From assembly GCA_030684815.1 (NCBI GenBank), contig JAUXXQ010000008.1:1-64000 (forward strand): 64,000 nucleotides of DNA, read 5' to 3'. The notes below the pieces were generated by a model. It saw only the letters and a list, made by a program, of their open reading frames with translations, was not told the DNA's origin and made no database searches. The position numbers and the translations under genes are program-made. Each line of letters begins with the position of its first letter. Position 1 is the stretch's first letter. Positions 59,142-64,000 of this stretch are shown piece after piece. Source of the DNA: Methylobacter sp. GTDB lineage: Bacteria > Pseudomonadota > Gammaproteobacteria > Methylococcales > Methylomonadaceae.

Positions 59142-59609
59142 ATGCAACACAGCAACACCCAAGACACACTGGTCGGGCTTTTTGTCGCTTCTGGCATTGC
59201 CGGGCTATTTTTTCTGGCCATGCAAGTCAGCAACCTCAGCTCATTTACTGCGCATGACAGCTACACCGTGACCGCCCGTTTTAGCAACTCCGGCGGCCTA
59301 AAAGTAAAATCGCCGGTTTCCGCCGCAGGCGTCCGAATTGGCCGGGTCAGCGCCATCAGCTTCGACCCTAAAACCTACCAATCGGTGGTGCAAATGACTA
59401 TCGATTCGCAATACAACACCCTGCCCGACGACAGCAGTGCCAGCGTTTTTACCGCCGGTTTGTTAGGCGAACAATACGTCAACCTTGATGCAGGCGGCTC
59501 GGACGAATTTTTAACCGACGGCAGTGAAATCGAAATCACCCAATCGGCGATTATCCTGGAAAAAGCACTCGGCCAATTCCTGTTCAAATCTGCGGAAGAA
59601 AAAAAGTGA
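59142..59609 (+). CDS. mlaD: Phospholipid-binding protein MlaD (MCE domain)
   Basis: 155 residues from the ATG at 59142 with GGAG at 59129-59132; a frame five codons longer lacks support. One amino-terminal membrane anchor (TLVGLFVASGIAGLFFLAMQ) and one MCE domain (YTVTARFSNSGGLKVKSPVS, then AAGVRIGRVSAI, GLLGEQYVNLDAGG). Hexamers of MlaD form the lipid tunnel in the periplasm. Confidence 0.94.
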   Translation: MQHSNTQDTLVGLFVASGIAGLFFLAMQVSNLSSFTAHDSYTVTARFSNSGGLKVKSPVSAAGVRIGRVSAISFDPKTYQSVVQMTIDSQYNTLPDDSSASVFTAGLLGEQYVNLDAGGSDEFLTDGSEIEITQSAIILEKALGQFLFKSAEEKK

Positions 59610-59923
59610 GCCAATTAAACATTATAAAAAAAAGCCCAGGCCACTTTATTATTGATGGCGACTTGACCTTTGCCACCATCGACAAACAAACGCTCAAATC
59701 ATTTGCCTTTTTAACAACAGCCAAGAAAGTTATCATCGACCTAAGCTGCGTACCTTGTACTGACAGCGCCGGACTGGCGCTGATGATTGAATGGATAAAA
59801 TATTCCCGGCGCTTTAGAACGCAACTGATATTTAAAAATATTCCTGAACAGTTGCTCAACTTGGCCAAACTCAGCGGTTTCGACCAATCGAGCCATTTTA
59901 CCGTTCAAGCCGATCAATCTTGA
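59606..59923 (+). CDS. mlaB: STAS-domain protein MlaB
   Basis: 105 residues from a GTG that overlaps the mlaD stop (GTGA). A STAS fold with LTFATIDKQTLKSF, then VIIDLSCVPCTDSAGLALMI (the Thr-Asp-Ser-Ala-Gly motif of MlaB). MlaB binds MlaF and keeps the transporter active. In E. coli mlaC lies between mlaD and mlaB; here it is absent. Confidence 0.88.
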   Translation: MSQLNIIKKSPGHFIIDGDLTFATIDKQTLKSFAFLTTAKKVIIDLSCVPCTDSAGLALMIEWIKYSRRFRTQLIFKNIPEQLLNLAKLSGFDQSSHFTVQADQS

Positions 59924-59950
59924 ACCTTTGACCTTGAACCTTAAACCTAA

Positions 59951-61222
<1,272 letters not shown>

Positions 61223-61231
61223 GGTTTAATT

Positions 61232-61861
61232 ATGATTACCATTGCCGTATCCAAAGGCCGCATTTATGAAGATGCCCTGCCCTTATTGGCAGAAGCGGGC
61301 ATCACCCCGATTGACGACCCGAAGACCTGCCGCAAGCTGATTTTACGCACCACGCGGGATGACGTGCAGCTGGTCATCATCCGCGCCACCGACGTGCCGA
61401 CTTTTGTCGAATACGGCGCCGCCGACATGGGCATTGCCGGCAAAGACATCCTGCTCGAACACGGCGCCGAAAGCCTGTACGAACCGCTGGATTTGAACAT
61501 CGCCTGCTGCCGTTTAATGACAGCCGCGCATAAAGACGCGCCGCCGATTGCCGGCCGCGTCCGCGTGGCAACCAAATATGTCAAAATAACCCAGCGTTAT
61601 TTTGCCAGCTTAGGTATACAAGCCGAAATCATCAAACTGTACGGCTCAATGGAACTGGCGCCGCTGGTCGGTTTGTCCGATTGCATCGTCGATTTGGTCG
61701 ATACCGGCAACACGTTAAAAGCCAACGACCTGGAACCGCGTGATTTGATTATGAACATCAGCTCGCGCTTAGTGGTCAATAAAGCGGCGATGAAAATGAA
61801 GCATCAGGCGATACAATCGCTGCTGGATCAGTTTGAAAAGACGTTGGCGGGGAGAATTTAA
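61232..61861 (+). CDS. hisG: ATP phosphoribosyltransferase, short form
   Basis: 209 residues. First step of histidine synthesis (ATP and PRPP to phosphoribosyl-ATP). [20 protein letters not shown] at the start, [20 protein letters not shown], and the PRPP loop [13 protein letters not shown]. The length is that of HisG-S, which lacks the regulatory C-terminal domain and needs HisZ as partner. hisD, often next, is not here; accessory genes follow instead. A short inverted repeat (CATCCTGT/ACAGGATG, 61863-61901) lies just after the stop. Confidence 0.95.
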   Translation: MITIAVSKGRIYEDALPLLAEAGITPIDDPKTCRKLILRTTRDDVQLVIIRATDVPTFVEYGAADMGIAGKDILLEHGAESLYEPLDLNIACCRLMTAAHKDAPPIAGRVRVATKYVKITQRYFASLGIQAEIIKLYGSMELAPLVGLSDCIVDLVDTGNTLKANDLEPRDLIMNISSRLVVNKAAMKMKHQAIQSLLDQFEKTLAGRI

Positions 61862-61949
61862 CATCCTGTAATTAAATACACACGTCACAAGGCGACAGGA
61901 TGAAGCATAGGAAAGCGCGTTGTTAATAACTTAAAAATAGGACATTACC

Positions 61950-62216
61950 TTGCCCACAATATCGATATTTTATGGCATTATCATTCGCATGTACTTTGCG
62001 CCCGGCGAACATCCGCCTCCACATTTTCATGTTTACTATGCCGAATATACGGCTACAGTTGACATACGCACTTGTGAATTGATTGAAGGAAATTTGCCGA
62101 GAAAGCAAACAAAACTTGTCTTGGCATGGGCTGAATTACATCAAGAAGAGCTTATGAATGATTGGAATTTAGTCATGAAGGGTGAAGAACCTTTCAAAAT
62201 TCAACCATTACAATAA
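61950..62216 (+). CDS. DUF4160-family protein
   Basis: 88 residues from a TTG at 61950. ISIFYGIIIRMYFAPGEHPP, then PHFHVYYAEYTATVDI and LVLAWAELHQEELMNDWNLV are the DUF4160 hallmarks (P-P-H-F-H). DUF4160 and DUF2442 genes nearly always occur as pairs, and the pair is suspected to be a toxin-antitoxin system. DUF2442 follows after 16 nt. Confidence 0.82.
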   Translation: MPTISIFYGIIIRMYFAPGEHPPPHFHVYYAEYTATVDIRTCELIEGNLPRKQTKLVLAWAELHQEELMNDWNLVMKGEEPFKIQPLQ

Positions 62217-62232
62217 TAAGGAAACACACACC

Positions 62233-62475
62233 ATGTACCCAGCAGTGAAAAGCGTTGTTCCACGAGATAATTATCTGCTAGATATTACTTTTAATAATGG
62301 CGAAAGTGGCATATTAGACATGAAGCCCTACTTGAATTTTGGCATTTTTAATCGAATTAAAGATTTCAGCTCTTTTGAAAAAGTCGCAGTCGCCTTTGAC
62401 ACCATTGAATGGGAGTCTGGAGCCGATCTTGACCCTGAATTTGTTTATGATAAATGTAAAAGACATTCAATTTAA
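62233..62475 (+). CDS. DUF2442-family protein
   Basis: 80 residues from the ATG at 62233, preceded by AATAAGGAAA. A longer frame overlaps the upstream gene and is not preferred. VKSVVPRDNYLLDITFNNGE, then GILDMKPYL and VAVAFDTIEWESGADLDPEF match DUF2442. It forms an operon with the DUF4160 gene. In E. coli-type genomes such proteins are sometimes fused to helix-turn-helix domains; none is present here. Confidence 0.82.
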   Translation: MYPAVKSVVPRDNYLLDITFNNGESGILDMKPYLNFGIFNRIKDFSSFEKVAVAFDTIEWESGADLDPEFVYDKCKRHSI

Positions 62476-62603
62476 CAAACAATTGATCATTATGTTGTTT
62501 TCTTTTTCAGCTATAAATACGATAGGTTGGCTAAATAATGACCAATTTATTGCTCCAGCGTCTAACTACCGAACCGAACAGCCATTAAAAATTTGGAAAT
62601 CAA

Positions 62604-63776
62604 ATGCTGAACTCACTAGAAATCAAAAATTTCAGGGCTTTGGAAGACTTTAAAGTCGCCAAACTTGGGCGGGTTAATTTGATTGTGGGCAAAAATAATT
62701 CCGGCAAAAGTACGGTGCTGGAAGCATTGAGGATTTATGCGGGGAATGCCTATCCCAAGCTACTTGAAAGTATCGCCGCCAGTCATGACGAAAAATATAA
62801 ACCAGAATTTACGATACTTGACGAACCGGATACGTCAATAGTCCCTTTTGAAGACTTATTTACAGGAAGACAACTTCCCGATGATGAAACTGAAATTATA
62901 ATCGGCGAATCTACGAGCAGTGATCAAGCATTACATCTTTGTCATCGTTTTAATGTTGAACATGTAGCCGATGCAAAAGGAATAATTCATCTCTCAAAAA
63001 GTGACAACTACGTTACTAAGTCGTCATTTATCAATTGGGCTAATAAACAATCCAGTGATGATTATGGAAGGATACGCGAAGTACTGTTAGTGAAAAAAAA
63101 CAATAGGTCTTTTCCAATATATTTAAACTCCAGAGTTATAGAACTCACCAGCCTTAATATTAGTTTTTTTTCTAAAAAATTTGGCGCTACAAAATGCAGT
63201 TTTATTCCTACCCAGCTTGTTTCCATAGATGAATTGGCCCAGGAATGGAGCAACATAGTTGGCACCGAATATGAAGATGTTGCTAAACAAGCCCTGCGTA
63301 TTATTTTGCCGGAATTCCAAGAAATTTATTTTGTTCCGAATACGTCTTCAGCGAACGAAAGCAAACATATAGCCAAAGTAAAGCTGCCCAATTTACCCCG
63401 CCCCGTCCCGCTTAAAAGCCTGGGCGACGGTATGATTAGGATTTTACAACTGGCCTTAAAATTAGTTTCAGCTCAAGGCGGCTTTTTACTTATTGACGAG
63501 CTTGAAAACGGTCTACATTACAGCATTCAAGAAAAAATCTGGGCATGGCTGTTTGAAGTCTCAGAACGCTTGGATATTCAAGTTTTCGCCACCACCCATA
63601 GCTGGGATTGCATTGAAAATTTCACCAAAGTCGCTATCGCCAATGAAACAATCGAAGGCGTATTGTTTCGGATGGGTAAAAGTGCAAAAACCAGCAATCG
63701 CGGGCAAATCATCGCCACGGTTTTTGACAAAGACAGTCTTTACAGAATGACCCAAGCCGATATTGAGATTCGGTAA
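62604..63776 (+). CDS. ABC-type AAA ATPase, probable defence ATPase
   Basis: 390 residues. Amino end MLNSLEIKNFRALEDFKVAK with Walker A VGKNNSGKSTVLEAL (about 28-42). The signature-like helix is SLGDGMIRILQLALKL, Walker B GGFLLIDELENGLH and the D-loop/H-switch TTHSWDCIENF. This is the AAA_15/AAA_21 layout of OLD-type, AriA-like and retron-type ATPases. Its stop overlaps the start of the next gene (TAATG). The partner has a TOPRIM-like start. Together they resemble two-gene defence systems of the OLD/PARIS kind. Function is inferred from architecture. Confidence 0.85.
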   Translation: MLNSLEIKNFRALEDFKVAKLGRVNLIVGKNNSGKSTVLEALRIYAGNAYPKLLESIAASHDEKYKPEFTILDEPDTSIVPFEDLFTGRQLPDDETEIIIGESTSSDQALHLCHRFNVEHVADAKGIIHLSKSDNYVTKSSFINWANKQSSDDYGRIREVLLVKKNNRSFPIYLNSRVIELTSLNISFFSKKFGATKCSFIPTQLVSIDELAQEWSNIVGTEYEDVAKQALRIILPEFQEIYFVPNTSSANESKHIAKVKLPNLPRPVPLKSLGDGMIRILQLALKLVSAQGGFLLIDELENGLHYSIQEKIWAWLFEVSERLDIQVFATTHSWDCIENFTKVAIANETIEGVLFRMGKSAKTSNRGQIIATVFDKDSLYRMTQADIEIR

Positions 63777-64000
63777 TGGCAAGAACATCGACAACCGTGA
63801 ATTCAAGCCATGTTCTGTTAGTTGAGGGCGAAGGAGATAGAGGCTTTTTTGATCAAGTTTGCAGGTCGCTTGCATTAAATCCTGCCATTAAAGTTGCCCC
63901 GCCGAAAGACTATCAGGCAGACTATGAAGAACAGTTATGGAATAGCAAACAAGGCGTTTTAAATCTGCTGGACGATTTATTAAATGAATTGCTTGATGAA
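63776..64000 (+). CDS. TOPRIM-like partner of the ATPase, cut by the window edge (partial)
   Basis: The ATG at 63776-63778 overlaps the ATPase stop. 75 codons are visible to the edge with no stop. The start MARTSTTVNSSHVLLVEGEG, then DRGFFDQVC, has the hydrophobic strand and conserved Glu of TOPRIM domains (L-L-V-E-G-x-x-D-x-x-F-F), as in DUF3226/DUF4435-type proteins. TOPRIM partners of such ATPases are nucleases or their relatives. The rest lies outside the window, so the assignment is limited to the first strand. Confidence 0.7.
   Translation, partial: MARTSTTVNSSHVLLVEGEGDRGFFDQVCRSLALNPAIKVAPPKDYQADYEEQLWNSKQGVLNLLDDLLNELLDE

Overview
The window is chromosomal DNA of a gammaproteobacterial (type I, Methylococcales-like) methanotroph. 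The main support is a nearly complete calcium-type methanol dehydrogenase cluster, mxaFJGI-R-SACKL, with mxaD and a LuxR-type response regulator beside it. The gene order ffs-dnaX-ybaB-recR, a split class II ribonucleotide reductase (nrdJa/nrdJb), lplT-aas and mlaFEDB-murA-hisG agree with that. No tRNA or rRNA gene was seen.

Layout. 1-300: start of a probable IS4-type transposase and a DUF29 gene remnant it seems to have truncated. 533-4058: SRP RNA, dnaX, ybaB, recR, a HIT protein and fdxA. 4428-10070: ribonucleotide reductase locus behind paired NrdR boxes. nrdJa carries a 377-residue intein directly before the catalytic Cys, and a toxin-antitoxin-chaperone module (mqsR, mqsA, SecB-like) lies between nrdJa and nrdJb. 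10242-18236: two LuxR-type regulators, an Aer/MCP-like receptor and a PAS-GGDEF-EAL protein. 18326-19090: stand-alone M41-like peptidase. 19345-23720: zinc locus, with a TonB receptor between two paralogous secreted proteins behind a perfect Zur-box-like palindrome. 23771-35692: c-di-GMP and phosphorelay cluster (hybrid kinase, REC-PAS-GGDEF-EAL protein and two paralogous PAS-GGDEF-EAL sensors, one with a MASE1 domain and one with a plant-type ethylene-binding domain). 35700-37110: repeat-rich stretch with a broken GxxExxY gene. 37173-40648: lplT-aas. 41198-53381: methanol oxidation cluster. 53656-57268: small membrane protein, Hsp70-like protein and DUF29 protein. 57504-61861: mlaFEDB-murA-hisG. 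61950-64000: accessory genes (DUF4160/DUF2442 pair, then an ABC-type ATPase with a TOPRIM-like partner cut by the window edge).

How it works together. MxaF and MxaI form the periplasmic PQQ- and calcium-dependent methanol dehydrogenase, which passes electrons to cytochrome cL (MxaG). MxaJ and MxaD assist the enzyme, and MxaRSACKL are maturation and calcium-insertion factors. The divergent response regulator next to mxaF is a candidate controller. The sensory block links several inputs (redox or energy, possibly ethylene, zinc nearby) to c-di-GMP turnover and chemotaxis.

Small palindromic and MITE-like repeats are dense between genes, and at least seven families can be distinguished. The most unusual is an 'accgcagag' element with five copies. 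Two of these copies are flanked by short tandem units that restart from the element's own ends. The most interesting single observations are the TAC module inside the nrdJ locus, the Gln-ending intein at the RNR active site, the ethylene-receptor-like c-di-GMP protein, the element ladders, and the ATPase/TOPRIM pair at the right edge.
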